From: Prochlorococcus sp. HOT208_60m_808M21
GTDB lineage: Bacteria > Cyanobacteriota > Cyanobacteriia > PCC-6307 > Cyanobiaceae
Reading direction: 5' to 3'
Assembly: GCA_002026005.1 (NCBI GenBank)
Contig: MWOX01000353.1
Coordinates: 1 to 53,671, forward strand
Length of the DNA stretch: 53,671 nt
The notes under the pieces were generated by a model. It had not been told where the DNA came from. It ran no database searches and saw nothing but the letters and a program-made list of their open reading frames with translations. This document shows positions 10,184 to 19,559 of the stretch, in pieces. Each line of letters opens with the position of its first letter. The first letter of the stretch is position 1. The position numbers were made by a program, and so were the translations under genes.

Positions 10184-11145
10184 AGTTGATCCCATATCTT
10201 TTTTGCTTCATTTAAAAATAGAAACGAATTAGGGAATTTATTCATTGCTAAACCAGGAACTTTTGGCGTTGGTCCTTGTAATTGTAGAGAAGATAAATGA
10301 TGGAGCCATCTCTTTCCTATTCCAGTTTCAAATGAGGTACTTATAGATATTAAAGCTTTTTTATTTTCTAATTCTCTTAAAAGCTTAACTGGATTATTTT
10401 CTTGAGAAGGCCTTCTAATTTGCCAACCCTTCCACTCATCAATCAAAGTTGGAAATTTTAAAAGTGATTCGTCTAAAGCTATTGGAATTTTTTTGTTTAG
10501 TTCTGTCAGTCCATCAATATCATCAACACAGAGAGGTTGTTCTAACCAATCTATATTTTTATTATCTTTCAAAATATCAGCCCATCTATTAGCTATGTCT
10601 CTTCCCCAAGAACCATTAGCATCTATTCTTAACTTAATATTATTACCTATTTTGCTTAAAATTTCTTCTAATTTTGCTTCTTCCTCATGGTTATTTTTTA
10701 GTGCTACTTTCCATTTTAAGGTTAATGATTTTCCAATTTCACAATATCTTTTTTTAATATCATTTAGATCTGAAACTACATTTTCATGATTTAACAATAT
10801 GGCTGTTTTACCAATTTCATCAAAGTAGTAGTTTTCTTTAAAAATTATTTTTCCATTGATCTCAGCTAATGCAGAATTTATTGCAGATTGAATGCATGGG
10901 TGAAAAATATTTATTTGCTCAGATAAATTAAATTCCTCTATGTACTCAGGGATCATATCTAGTTGTTTCTCACACTTTTTTAAGTCTTTTTTATGTAGCG
11001 GGGAAACTTCTCCAAACCCTATTTTTTTATCATTACTTATTAATTTAATTATCCAACCCGATTTTGTATGGTAATTGGTTTTAGAATTTTCTACTTTGGC
11101 CGATAACTTAAAGCTATAAGATTTTTTTTGAAATATTAAGTTCAT
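10180..11145 (-). CDS. menC: o-Succinylbenzoate synthase
   Basis: MenC dehydrates SHCHC to o-succinylbenzoate and belongs to the enolase superfamily. The metal ligands appear as an aspartate in LRIDANGSW, a glutamate in WLEQPL and an aspartate/glutamate pair in ALDESL; a lysine in the LKWKVAL strand fits the first catalytic base and K of the late barrel is around the RRPSQ segment. Length 321 is normal. The start ATG overlaps the end of menA by four bases, and its stop overlaps menE, so translation of the three genes is coupled. Confidence 0.94.
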   Translation of the reverse strand: MNLIFQKKSYSFKLSAKVENSKTNYHTKSGWIIKLISNDKKIGFGEVSPLHKKDLKKCEKQLDMIPEYIEEFNLSEQINIFHPCIQSAINSALAEINGKIIFKENYYFDEIGKTAILLNHENVVSDLNDIKKRYCEIGKSLTLKWKVALKNNHEEEAKLEEILSKIGNNIKLRIDANGSWGRDIANRWADILKDNKNIDWLEQPLCVDDIDGLTELNKKIPIALDESLLKFPTLIDEWKGWQIRRPSQENNPVKLLRELENKKALISISTSFETGIGKRWLHHLSSLQLQGPTPKVPGLAMNKFPNSFLFLNEAKKIWDQL

Positions 11146-12059
11146 TTATTTAGCAAGTAATTAAATATTAATCCTGTGATTAAACCAATTCCATTAAGAG
11201 TTTGAAATTTTATTGCGACGAATTTGCAATTTTTTATTGCAGTAGGTTTTGCATACGAAGATTTTAATAAATTTATAAGTCTTATTGCTTGAGGAAAACT
11301 AAGCAAATAAAGGATGCAAAATACTGGAATAAATCCATAAACTATCGTGAAAAGTTGAAAAATATATATTGTAAAAATTATCCAAGGCACAAATTGAGAA
11401 CCTTTTTTTGCCCCTAAGCGAACTAAAGGTGAATTTTTCCCATGCTTTTTATCTTCAGAAATTTGATGAAAATGAGAACAAAATAATACAAGAGTTGTTG
11501 CCAAGGAAGGTCCTGAACCAAGTAATAAAGAAACTTTCCATGGAATATTTTCGAAGGAAATATTAGACGGATTTAACGCAATTAAGACTGCAGAGTACGC
11601 AAAAGGTCCAAATGCAAGCCAGCATAATGGTTCTCCTAAACCTTGATAGCCCAATCTAAAAGGAGGACCTTGATATAAATATCCTAAGAAGCAGCAAGCT
11701 GCCACCAAAATAAAAATGTTTATACTTGTTGATACTGAAATAATTAATATTATTAATAAACCAATAACTAAAGATGTATATGCAATAAATGAAATTATTT
11801 TTTTATTTCTTACAAGATTTACAATTGAATGGAATTTAAATTCATCGATTCCTGTTTCTGCGTCGTATAAATCATTAGTTAAATTTTCCCAAAGTAATAT
11901 CAAAATTGCAGCTAAAGTAAATGAAATCAAATTATAAATTTTTACCTCTTCATATTGATTGAGCAAGTAAGCCCCGGTTATTAAAACTGGAAGTATGGCA
12001 ACAGAATAAAGAGGCCATTTTATTGCTTTTTCCCATAATTTTTTTTTATCTTCGTCCAT
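11142..12059 (-). CDS. menA: 1,4-dihydroxy-2-naphthoate phytyltransferase
   Basis: A UbiA-family integral membrane prenyltransferase that attaches the phytyl chain to DHNA, giving the precursor of phylloquinone used in photosystem I. The first metal-binding motif reads NDLYDAETGID around residues 62-72, and there are about eight hydrophobic segments across the 305 residues. A second polar loop around HFHQISEDKKHGK fits the second Asp-rich site. It is first in a coupled operon with menC and menE and is divergent from the isochorismate synthase gene across a spacer of about 100 bases. Confidence 0.94.
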   Translation of the reverse strand: MDEDKKKLWEKAIKWPLYSVAILPVLITGAYLLNQYEEVKIYNLISFTLAAILILLWENLTNDLYDAETGIDEFKFHSIVNLVRNKKIISFIAYTSLVIGLLIILIISVSTSINIFILVAACCFLGYLYQGPPFRLGYQGLGEPLCWLAFGPFAYSAVLIALNPSNISFENIPWKVSLLLGSGPSLATTLVLFCSHFHQISEDKKHGKNSPLVRLGAKKGSQFVPWIIFTIYIFQLFTIVYGFIPVFCILYLLSFPQAIRLINLLKSSYAKPTAIKNCKFVAIKFQTLNGIGLITGLIFNYLLNK

Positions 12060-12160
12060 TTTTAATTAACACGCAAAATTAGATAATTATTGAATGTATT
12101 TTATAAATTGAGTTACATTTTTTACTTTATTGCATCATTTTTAGTTATTTTCAATAAGTA

Positions 12161-13573
12161 ATGAAAAATGATTTAAACTTAACAGATTTTTTAAAAGATG
12201 TATTTTCCTCTTTCGATAAGAATGTTGAAAATTCTGGATTAGTAAGCATTTGTGTTGAGATTCCTTGTATTGATTTATTTCAAGTTTATGAATTGTTAAT
12301 AAATCAATATCCGTTTTCTTCATTTTGGGAGGAATCTGATGGCATTTCATATATAGCTTTCGAGAAGTGTAAATATGTTACTCTAGATGGCCCAAAAAGA
12401 TTTGAGGTAGCAAAAGAGTTTAATTCTGAGAATTTTAAAAATTTAATTAACTTAACTAATGAATCTCATAATTCTGCACTTTCAAAAATAATTTATTTAT
12501 TTTCTTTCTCTGAAAATTTGAATAATAAGAATTTACCTTCAGATATCCCTAGTTTGGAAGCCATTTTGCCAAAAATATTAATTACTAAAAGTGGCAAGAA
12601 TTGCTGGTTAAGAATCAATGGTCATGTTGAAGGTAAATCATCATTAAGAACATTAATTGAAGAAATATGGACAATTAGAAATCAAGTTATTAATTCTGGC
12701 TCAGAATTAATAAAACCATCTGGCTTAAAAACTAGTTTTGATTACCCTTTTATTGATGATTTCTCACGCTCCCTAAAAACTTCTAAAACAAACATGAAAA
12801 AAGTAGTAAATAGAGGAATTCAATTAGTAGAGAAAGATATCCTCGAAAAGATAGTTTTAGCGAATAGGATTAAAATAAAACTTAAAAATAAATTAGATTT
12901 AGTAGAAATTTTAAAAAGATTTAAAAAGAAGCAACCAAATACATGTAGATACGTTTGGAAAAGGAATAGTAAGGATATTTTGTTTGGAGCATCTCCAGAA
13001 AAATTATTTTCTTTCTCTAAACCTAATTTAACTTTAGAGGCTCTTGCTGGAACTATCTCTACTAATTCAAATTTTAAGAAACTCCTAAAAAGTACTAAAG
13101 ACTTAAAGGAACATAATTATGTAATACAACATTTGATTAAATCTTTAGAAGTTTCAAAAATTACAAACTTTAAAAAAAGTGATATCAAGGTAAATTCATT
13201 TGGAGATATTTCTCATTTGCAAACACTCATTTTCTCTAAAGTTGAAAATATTTGTCCTTTTGAATTGCTTAAAAACTTACATCCATCTCCAGCTGTTTGT
13301 GGATACCCAAAAAATGCAGCATTGGATTGGATAAATACTCTTGAGTCTTTTCCTAGAGGAAATTATGCTTCTCCAATGGGTTGGGTTGATTCATCAGGCA
13401 ATGCTTCATTTCTTTTGGCAATAAGAGGCGCAAGATGTATTGAAGAAAATATTGAATTTACTGCAGGTTCAGGTATAGTTTCTGGCTCCGTTTTAGAGAA
13501 AGAAATAGATGAAATTAAATTAAAATTTGAATCTATAGTAAAACAGATATTTTGCGCTAAAAATCCTAGATAA
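12161..13573 (+). CDS. menF: Isochorismate synthase
   Basis: A chorismate-binding enzyme of 470 residues that converts chorismate to isochorismate at the start of phylloquinone synthesis. The C-terminal catalytic part shows the family motifs [26 protein letters not shown] and AIRGARC, ending in the glycine-rich [10 protein letters not shown]. The N-terminal 200 residues are divergent and Lys/Asn-rich. Adjacency to menA-menC-menE supports isochorismate over anthranilate or aminodeoxychorismate synthesis. The 3' end overlaps gshB on the other strand by eight bases. Confidence 0.92.
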   Translation: MKNDLNLTDFLKDVFSSFDKNVENSGLVSICVEIPCIDLFQVYELLINQYPFSSFWEESDGISYIAFEKCKYVTLDGPKRFEVAKEFNSENFKNLINLTNESHNSALSKIIYLFSFSENLNNKNLPSDIPSLEAILPKILITKSGKNCWLRINGHVEGKSSLRTLIEEIWTIRNQVINSGSELIKPSGLKTSFDYPFIDDFSRSLKTSKTNMKKVVNRGIQLVEKDILEKIVLANRIKIKLKNKLDLVEILKRFKKKQPNTCRYVWKRNSKDILFGASPEKLFSFSKPNLTLEALAGTISTNSNFKKLLKSTKDLKEHNYVIQHLIKSLEVSKITNFKKSDIKVNSFGDISHLQTLIFSKVENICPFELLKNLHPSPAVCGYPKNAALDWINTLESFPRGNYASPMGWVDSSGNASFLLAIRGARCIEENIEFTAGSGIVSGSVLEKEIDEIKLKFESIVKQIFCAKNPR

Positions 13574-14489
13574 TTTCTACTAATTTTTCAATAACTTCTG
13601 CTGAAACATTTTTATTGGATAAATTTTCTATTTCTCTTAAACCTGTTGGACTGGTTACATTAATCTCGCTAAGCATTCCATTTATTACATCAATACCTAC
13701 AAAAAATAAACCTTCATCTTTGAAGTGTTGAGATAATTCTGAGCAGATAGTTTTTTCTTTTTCTGTTAATAATGTGGGCTCAGCCTTTCCTCCCATCGCT
13801 AAATTACTCCTAAAATCCCCTCCTTGAGGAATCCTATTTATAGATCCAATTGCTTCTCCGTTTACGATAATTATTCTTTTATCACCCTCTATGACTTCAG
13901 GAATAAATTTTTGCATCATAACTGGCAATTCTTCTTGAGAAGTTATTAATTCAATGATTGATTTAATTCCTGGAGAATTTTTATTTATCCTTATAACACC
14001 TTGACCACCTTTTCCTCCGAGAGGTTTTATGACTACTTCATTATTTATATTTGCAAAATTAATGAGATCTTTTACCTTACTCGCAACAATGGTGGGCGCC
14101 ATTAAGTGACTATATCTCAAAGCACCTAGCTTTTCATTCCATGCTCTTAACGATGAGGGTTTGTTAATTACTTTTACTCCTTTTCTTTCGGCAACTTCTA
14201 AAAGATGGGTTGCATATAAATAACCCTCATTTACGGGAGGATCTTTTCTCATCCAAATGCAATTAAATTCGGCGAGAGGTATGCAATCATTCTCTTTTAA
14301 AGAAATCCATGGATTTACTTCAACTTTTACAGAAGATGCCCATACTTCATCACCTCTAGCTTCAAGGTCTTGAGGAGTACAACTCCAGATTTCAATATTT
14401 TTTTTTGATGATGCTTGCATTAAAGCAGCAGTTGAATCTTTTAAGGGATTTATATTTTTAATTGGATCTATTACGAATAGAAATTTCAT
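13566..14489 (-). CDS. gshB: Glutathione synthetase
   Basis: GshB is an ATP-grasp ligase that adds glycine to gamma-glutamylcysteine. The motif WMRKDPPVN is at residues 79-87, the glycine-rich ATP loop [11 protein letters not shown] at about 155-165, and the C-terminal [12 protein letters not shown] matches the metal-binding end of the family. Length 307 is normal for bacterial GshB. It lies five bases after the glutaredoxin gene on the same strand, so glutathione synthesis and a glutathione-using enzyme share an operon. The 3' end overlaps the convergent menF. Confidence 0.97.
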   Translation of the reverse strand: MKFLFVIDPIKNINPLKDSTAALMQASSKKNIEIWSCTPQDLEARGDEVWASSVKVEVNPWISLKENDCIPLAEFNCIWMRKDPPVNEGYLYATHLLEVAERKGVKVINKPSSLRAWNEKLGALRYSHLMAPTIVASKVKDLINFANINNEVVIKPLGGKGGQGVIRINKNSPGIKSIIELITSQEELPVMMQKFIPEVIEGDKRIIIVNGEAIGSINRIPQGGDFRSNLAMGGKAEPTLLTEKEKTICSELSQHFKDEGLFFVGIDVINGMLSEINVTSPTGLREIENLSNKNVSAEVIEKLVEII

Positions 14490-14494
14490 AAAAT

Positions 14495-14749
14495 TTAGTT
14501 TAATAATCCTTCTAATTTATTTTCATTTTCTAGTGCGTAGAGATCATCGCAGCCTCCAATACCCTCATTATCTATAAATATTTGTGGTAATGTTCTTCTA
14601 CCATCAGCTCTTTCAATCATCAATGCTCTGGCATCTTCGTCGCCATCTATTTTATATTCTGTAAAATTTACATTTTTTTTCTTGAGTAGTGATTTTGCTC
14701 GAATACAGAATGGGCAATATTGCCAAGTATAAATTTCAACTTTGGACAT
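14495..14749 (-). CDS. grxC: Glutaredoxin 3
   Basis: A small 84-residue dithiol glutaredoxin that reduces disulfides with glutathione. The redox site CPFC is at residues 12-15, preceded by YTWQY. The cis-proline loop RTLPQIFID and the glutathione-binding GGCDDLYAL follow in the expected places. It is upstream of gshB by five bases, a functional pairing. It is divergent from prfB. Confidence 0.97.
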   Translation of the reverse strand: MSKVEIYTWQYCPFCIRAKSLLKKKNVNFTEYKIDGDEDARALMIERADGRRTLPQIFIDNEGIGGCDDLYALENENKLEGLLN

Positions 14750-14825
14750 TTTTTTAAAATAATACTTAGTTTATACTATTAAACTAAAGTGCTTGTTAGA
14801 TTATGAATAACGATTAAATTCTATT

Positions 14826-15948
14826 TTGATAGATATTACAGATTTCAAAAAAGATCTTTCGGAACTAACAGATCGCCTGGGTAATGCTCAGGATTGTCTT
14901 TGACGTTCCAAGATTAAAAGCAAAAAGGAAAGAGTTAGAGCAAATTTCTGCTCAGCCTGAATTTTGGGAAAATCAAGAAGCAGCTAAAAAGCAAATGTTA
15001 ATCCTTGATGATGTCAAAGCACAACTCGAATTGTTAGATAAATGGAAAACTTTTATTTCTGATGCTAATGCCTCTCTTGAGCTTTATTCTCTAGAACCCG
15101 AAGAGGAAATGATTTTAGAATCGCAGCTGGGATTAAAGAAATTAAGAGAGAATTTGGATAAATGGGAATTTGAAAGATTGTTATGTGGTGAATACGATAA
15201 GGAAGGAGCAGTAGTTTCTATTAACGCAGGTGCGGGTGGAACAGATGCGCAGGATTGGGTAGAGATATTATTAAGAATGTACTCAAGATGGGCCGATAAT
15301 AATCAAATGGGCTTTGTCATTAATGAATTATCTCAAGGAGAAGAAGCAGGTATTAAAAGTGTAACGTTCGAAATTGATGGAAAATATGCATATGGCTATC
15401 TGCAACATGAAAAAGGAACTCATAGATTAGTAAGAATTTCTCCTTTTAATGCCAATGGCAAAAGACAAACCAGCTTTGCTGGGGTGGAGGTTATGCCAAA
15501 ATTAGATGATAATATTTCACTTGATATACCTGAAAAAGATTTAGAAATTACAACGAGTAGATCCGGTGGAGCTGGAGGACAAAATGTTAATAAAGTAGAA
15601 ACAGCAGTGAGAATTGTTCATTTGCCTTCAGGGATTTCAGTAAGATGTACTCAAGAAAGATCTCAATTACAAAATAAAGAAAAAGCTATGTTACTTCTAA
15701 AGTCTAAACTATTAGTGATTGCTAAAGAACAACGAGCTGCTGAAGTCGCTGATATTAAAGGTGATATTCTGGAAGCTGCATGGGGCAATCAAATAAGAAA
15801 TTATGTTTTCCATCCCTATCAAATGGTAAAAGATCTTAGGACTATGCAGGAGACTAACGAGTTAGATAGTGTTTTAAATGGTGGACTTGAACCATTTATT
15901 CATGAATTATTACGTATGAATATTTCTTCTAATGAATCTATTGAATAA
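14826..15948 (+). CDS. prfB: Peptide chain release factor 2, expressed by programmed +1 frameshift
   Basis: RF2 releases the nascent chain at UGA and UAA codons. The gene is in two frames: a TTG at 14826 starts 25 codons that end CTT TGA C (CTT at 14898-14900, TGA at 14901-14903), and reading resumes at GAC (14902) to the stop at 15946-15948. This is the classic RF2 autoregulatory site, with a Shine-Dalgarno-like AGGA a few bases before the slip. The joined protein is about 373 residues, close to E. coli RF2. The stop-recognition SPF motif is in [12 protein letters not shown] and the GGQ motif is in [11 protein letters not shown]. An ATG at 14884 in the second frame would drop the conserved N-terminus and is unlikely. 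No earlier start exists, because a TAA lies at 14808. Confidence 0.95.
14889..14904 (+). promoter_or_regulatory. RF2 +1 recoding site
   Basis: The sequence CAGGATTGTCTTTGAC contains an internal Shine-Dalgarno-like AGGA, the slippery CTT and the in-frame TGA followed by C, a poor termination context. When RF2 is scarce the ribosome slips from CTT to TTT and continues at GAC. The spacing between AGGA and CTT is one base longer than, or similar to, that in E. coli depending on how the Shine-Dalgarno is aligned. Confidence 0.9.
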
Positions 15949-15951
15949 CTA

Positions 15952-16135
15952 ATGGAAAATAAAAACGAAATTTTAGAAAAAAAAAGTTTCTCCTCCAAGC
16001 TTTATAAAGCTTGCTATGAGAAATATGGTAAGGAAAGGCTCAAAAAGTATTTCTCATTTTTCAATAACCTTTCTAGTTTTAATTGGGATATTAATACTTG
16101 TGGCCACAATAGGTAAGCCCAATATTCCAGTTTAA
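15952..16135 (+). CDS. Small conserved membrane protein, split by an A9 run (DUF3285-like)
   Basis: Two overlapping frames lie between prfB and ybeY. The ATG at 15952 opens a frame starting MENKNEILEKK, which then runs out of family-like sequence and ends near 16116. The next frame, open from 15977 to a TAA at 16133-16135, reads VSPPSFIKLAMRNMVRKG, then a roughly 20-residue hydrophobic segment (HFSITFLVLIGI...), then GKPNIPV. They meet at nine adenines (15977-15985); with eight, the frames join into a protein of about 60 residues with one membrane segment. The joined form resembles the small cyanobacterial DUF3285 proteins as I remember them. It may be a mutation, a base-calling error, or a gene expressed by slippage on the A run. 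The internal ATG at 16016 could also start a 39-residue form. Confidence 0.6.
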
Positions 16136-16141
16136 GAATGT

Positions 16142-16681
16142 ATGAAAGAAAAAATTATTTCTGAAATAAATTTAGATTTGGTTTTTCAATGTAATGATTT
16201 CTCTCAATTTTCAAATAAGTTAAAAGATACTAAAACTCATCTTATTTTTGAATCTATTTTTTGGGAGAAAGTTTTTTTATCTTGGATAAATACAATATTA
16301 AAAAAAGAGGATTATGAATTACCAAATTATATTTTTGAAAAAAAATCTTTTTCATTAGGCTTACAGATAATATCTAATAAAGAAATTGCTTCTTTGAATA
16401 AAAAATGGATGCAAAAAAATGGTCCAACTGATGTTCTATCTTTTCCAATTATTTCTGATGAATCTCTAAATAATTTAGATCATATAGAGTTGGGAGATAT
16501 TTTTATATCATTAGAGATGGCACTTGAGCAATCTTATGAATATAAACATTCAATCTATAGAGAGATGATCTGGTTGGCTAGTCATGGATTTTTACATCTT
16601 TTGGGATGGGAACATAATAATGAGCATGATTTAGAAAATATGTTAAATTTCCAAGAATATTTAATTACTCGATTAGATTAA
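16142..16681 (+). CDS. ybeY: Endoribonuclease YbeY, rRNA maturation factor
   Basis: YbeY is a zinc-dependent RNase needed for 16S rRNA 3'-end maturation and ribosome quality control. The zinc triad appears in [12 protein letters not shown]148, H152 and H158. The central PTDVLSFP motif lies at about 95-102 and the ELGDIFIS strand at 116-123, as expected. At 179 residues it is slightly longer than the E. coli protein through a divergent N-terminus. It forms a tight cluster with the small membrane gene before it and dgkA six bases after it; the ybeY-dgkA pair is widely conserved. Confidence 0.95.
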   Translation: MKEKIISEINLDLVFQCNDFSQFSNKLKDTKTHLIFESIFWEKVFLSWINTILKKEDYELPNYIFEKKSFSLGLQIISNKEIASLNKKWMQKNGPTDVLSFPIISDESLNNLDHIELGDIFISLEMALEQSYEYKHSIYREMIWLASHGFLHLLGWEHNNEHDLENMLNFQEYLITRLD

Positions 16682-16687
16682 AAATCA

Positions 16688-17098
16688 ATGGAAAAAAAAA
16701 TAAACTATTTAGAAAATAGAAAAGAATCATACAAAACTTCTAGTAATGTATTTATAAGTTTTAAGTATGCTTTCAGTGGTATTAGTTATGTATTAAAAAC
16801 TTCAAGAAATTTTAAAATTCAATTAATTTTTGCAGTTACAAGTTTAATAATTGGTTTTTTACTCAAAATTAGTCTAAATAATTATGTTATTTTGATTGCA
16901 ACAATAATGTCTGTTTTAATATTAGAAATATTGAACACATCTATTGAATCAATCGTTGATTTAGTAGTTAAAAAAAAATTTAGTATTTTGGCTAAAATTT
17001 CAAAAGATACTTCTGCAGGAGCAGTATTATTAGCTTCCATTAATTCTGTTATTATTGCTGTATATATCTTTGTTCCTAAAATAAAGTTGTTATTTTAA
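16688..17098 (+). CDS. dgkA: Diacylglycerol kinase (DgkA family)
   Basis: A small integral membrane kinase of 136 residues in the DgkA family. Three hydrophobic segments span about 42-60, 65-82 and 112-130. The catalytic signature is E80 followed by NTSIESIVD at 83-91, and a second polar patch KDTSAGAVLL is at 106-115. In Gram-positive bacteria relatives act on undecaprenol; the substrate here is not settled by the sequence. A basic N-terminal extension of about 35 residues precedes the core. Lies between ybeY and trpG in a same-strand run. Confidence 0.92.
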   Translation: MEKKINYLENRKESYKTSSNVFISFKYAFSGISYVLKTSRNFKIQLIFAVTSLIIGFLLKISLNNYVILIATIMSVLILEILNTSIESIVDLVVKKKFSILAKISKDTSAGAVLLASINSVIIAVYIFVPKIKLLF

Positions 17099-17110
17099 AT
17101 CCATATAAAT

Positions 17111-17707
17111 ATGTTTCTTGTTATTGATAATTACGATAGTTTTACTTATAACCTTGTTCAATATTTAGGAGAACTTTCAATTGAGCATCAAATAACTAAA
17201 GAATTAATAGTTAAAAGAAATGATGAAATTACTCTAGAAGAAATTATCAAACTAAATCCTGGTGGAATTCTCTTATCTCCAGGTCCAGGTAATCCAGATC
17301 AATCTGGAATTTGTCTGCCAATTCTAAAAAAATTATCTAAAAATATTCCGACCTTGGGAGTTTGTTTAGGTCATCAAGCTTTGGCCCAAGCTTTTGGAGG
17401 TAAGGTTATAGTTGGGAAAGAACTTATGCATGGTAAGACATCCAAAATATTTCATAATCAAAAAGGATTGTTTAAAGATATCGAGACTCCATTTGTGGCT
17501 ACTAGATACCATAGTCTTATAGTTGATTCAAGTTCTTTACCATCTTGTTTCGACATAACTGCGACTTTAGAAGACTCAACAATTATGGCTATCTCTCATA
17601 AAGAATATAAACATTTACATGGGGTACAGTTCCATCCTGAAAGTGTGTTGACGCAATTTGGTCATAAATTAATTAGTAATTTTCTAAAAATGGCTGAACA
17701 AAAGTAA
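17111..17707 (+). CDS. trpG: Anthranilate/aminodeoxychorismate synthase glutamine amidotransferase
   Basis: The glutaminase subunit of anthranilate synthase, possibly shared with aminodeoxychorismate synthase (PabA role) as in other bacteria with one copy. The class I amidotransferase triad is visible: C85 in GVCLGHQA, H175 and E177 in GVQFHPES. The start MFLVIDNYDSFTYNL and the SPGPGNP loop are typical. Length 198 is normal. No chorismate-binding partner is adjacent. The gene is followed 20 bases later by the MBL-fold gene. Confidence 0.96.
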   Translation: MFLVIDNYDSFTYNLVQYLGELSIEHQITKELIVKRNDEITLEEIIKLNPGGILLSPGPGNPDQSGICLPILKKLSKNIPTLGVCLGHQALAQAFGGKVIVGKELMHGKTSKIFHNQKGLFKDIETPFVATRYHSLIVDSSSLPSCFDITATLEDSTIMAISHKEYKHLHGVQFHPESVLTQFGHKLISNFLKMAEQK

Positions 17708-17727
17708 AATAAAAAAAAATTAATATT

Positions 17728-18453
17728 ATGATTTCTCAAATTAAAAACTTTTTATTTTTGATATTAGTTAGCTCTTTTTTACCCACCTCATTATTGGCAA
17801 GGAACTTAGGAATAAAAAGTTTGGGACATAGTAGTTTTTTAATTACTAGTGCAGATAAATCTATTCTTATAAATCCCTTTAAAGCAATAGGTTGTGCAAG
17901 TAATTTAAAGGAGCCAAAAGAAGTCAACGTAGATTTTATTTTGGCTAGTTCTAGGCTTCCAGATGAAGGATATAACCCTAATGATCAATTAATGTTCGTT
18001 GAGCCAGGAATCTATCAATTTGAGGATATTTTATTAAATGGAATTTCTGTACCACATGACAGAGTAGATGGAAGAAGATTTGGGATGGCAACTGTTTGGA
18101 GTTGGGAGCAGAATGATCTTAAAATTGTTCATATGGGAGGAGCTGCTGGTGATATTGATATAAACAGTCAAATTATTTTGTCTAGTCCAGATATATTGTT
18201 TATTTCAATTGGAGGAGGAATAAAATCTTACAATGGTAAAGAAGCCTCAAAAATAGTTAAGCTTCTAAAACCTAATGTAGTTATTCCTGTTCACTTTGAA
18301 CGCGGCAAAAAAATTAATAAAGAATGTGATTTCTCAAATGCTGATTTATTTATCGAAAATATGAAAGATTTTAAAGTAAAATTTGTTGGAAAAGATTTTC
18401 AAATAAAACCAAAAAGAATCGATCAAAATACAATTTATATTTTCAGAAATTAA
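17728..18453 (+). CDS. Exported metallo-beta-lactamase-fold protein lacking the HxHxDH motif
   Basis: A 241-residue protein with an N-terminal signal peptide (hydrophobic residues about 6-24, then LLARNLG). The following LGHSSFLI and ILINPF strands match the UlaG/YtkL-like branch of the metallo-beta-lactamase fold. Where that family has HxHxDH, this protein has ILASSRLPDEGYNPND, with no histidine. Later points are also changed: HMGGAAGDID keeps one His and Asp, and VIPVHFER keeps the final His. It may be a family with altered metal binding or no hydrolase activity. It overlaps the end of the convergent hisC by four bases. Substrate unknown. Confidence 0.82.
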   Translation: MISQIKNFLFLILVSSFLPTSLLARNLGIKSLGHSSFLITSADKSILINPFKAIGCASNLKEPKEVNVDFILASSRLPDEGYNPNDQLMFVEPGIYQFEDILLNGISVPHDRVDGRRFGMATVWSWEQNDLKIVHMGGAAGDIDINSQIILSSPDILFISIGGGIKSYNGKEASKIVKLLKPNVVIPVHFERGKKINKECDFSNADLFIENMKDFKVKFVGKDFQIKPKRIDQNTIYIFRN

Positions 18454-19559
18454 TTTTTTAAATCTAATATCTTGTAATTGTCCCAGAAAAAAATCATTTG
18501 TTCTTTAGTTCCAATACTAACCCTTATAGAATTACCGATATCTTTTTTGTTTTCCATACTTCTAATAAGAATACCTTTTTCTCTCATCTGTTGTATTAAG
18601 ATTTTAGGATCTTTTTTTGGCCAAATTAAGAAATAATTACCTCCACTAAAGTGAGTTCTGATTTTTGTTGATTTAAATTTATTTAAAATCCATTCCCTCG
18701 CCTTTTTTACTTCTAAAACATAATTATCAATATATGACTTGTCTTTAAGTGCTGCTAATGCAGCTGTTATAGCAAAGCTGTTTACATCATATGGTCCTGT
18801 AACTTTATTAATGTACTGAATTAAACTTTTATTGCCAAAAGTAAAACCTATTCTTAAACCAGCTAGACCTGCAGTTTTTGAAAGAGATTGTATTATTAGT
18901 ATATTTTTATTCTTTTCAAAATCTATCGATTCAAGAAGACTATCTCCATGAAATTTTTCATATAGTTCATCAACAACTATTAATGAATCGTTATTGATAT
19001 TGGCTAAATTAATTATTTCATGAGAGCTTAGAACAGTTCCTGTTGGATTATTTGGATTGCAAATAAATATTAACTTTGGATTATGCTTTATTATTTTTTC
19101 CCTAAATTCTTCGATGGGGAATAGAAAATTTTCTCCAATGTAAGAACAACTTATTTTTTTCATTCCTCGGATTTCTGCACAAGGAGAATAGTAACCAAAA
19201 GTTGGATTTGTAGTTAGAAATATCTGATCTTTTTCTCCAAAGCAATTGAAAATTGCATTTATTGCTGCATCTGCTCCATTGAAAATTCCGATTTCATCAT
19301 TACCAAATTTTCTTGAATCAAGATATTTATCACATAAAAATTTTTTTAAAAAATTATATTCTGGATAAATTGAAATCTCATCTAATTTTATCGCTTGTAA
19401 TGCCTCTAAAACCTTAGGACTTGGACCTAAAGTATTTTCATTAAAGTCTAAGCGGAGTAAATTTCTTCTATTTTCTAAAGGTGCAGAGTAAGACTGCATA
19501 TTTATTATTTCTTCTCTTGGTTTTGGGAAAAGATTATTTAATGGATCAAAATCATTCAT
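18450..19559 (-). CDS. hisC: Histidinol-phosphate aminotransferase
   Basis: HisC is a fold-type I PLP enzyme that transaminates imidazole acetol phosphate in histidine synthesis. The PLP lysine is K228 in SLSKTAGLAGLRIG, the NPNNPTG loop is at 168-174 and VDELYEKF follows. Length 369 is normal. The start ATG overlaps the argS stop by one base (TAATG), suggesting coupled translation. Family members overlap in specificity, and a second aminotransferase of this class (33297-34418) is in the window; this one has the closer match to HisC. Confidence 0.93.
   Translation of the reverse strand: MNDFDPLNNLFPKPREEIINMQSYSAPLENRRNLLRLDFNENTLGPSPKVLEALQAIKLDEISIYPEYNFLKKFLCDKYLDSRKFGNDEIGIFNGADAAINAIFNCFGEKDQIFLTTNPTFGYYSPCAEIRGMKKISCSYIGENFLFPIEEFREKIIKHNPKLIFICNPNNPTGTVLSSHEIINLANINNDSLIVVDELYEKFHGDSLLESIDFEKNKNILIIQSLSKTAGLAGLRIGFTFGNKSLIQYINKVTGPYDVNSFAITAALAALKDKSYIDNYVLEVKKAREWILNKFKSTKIRTHFSGGNYFLIWPKKDPKILIQQMREKGILIRSMENKKDIGNSIRVSIGTKEQMIFFWDNYKILDLKN

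Noticed and set aside
10183..10195. ATG at 10195 as the menE start
   Set aside because: Possible, but the ATG at 10183 overlaps the menC stop as ATGA, the same coupling seen at menA/menC. The difference is four residues.
14884..14904. ATG at 14884 as the prfB start
   Set aside because: It removes the conserved N-terminus; the frame-0 segment and CTT TGA C recoding site explain the sequence better.
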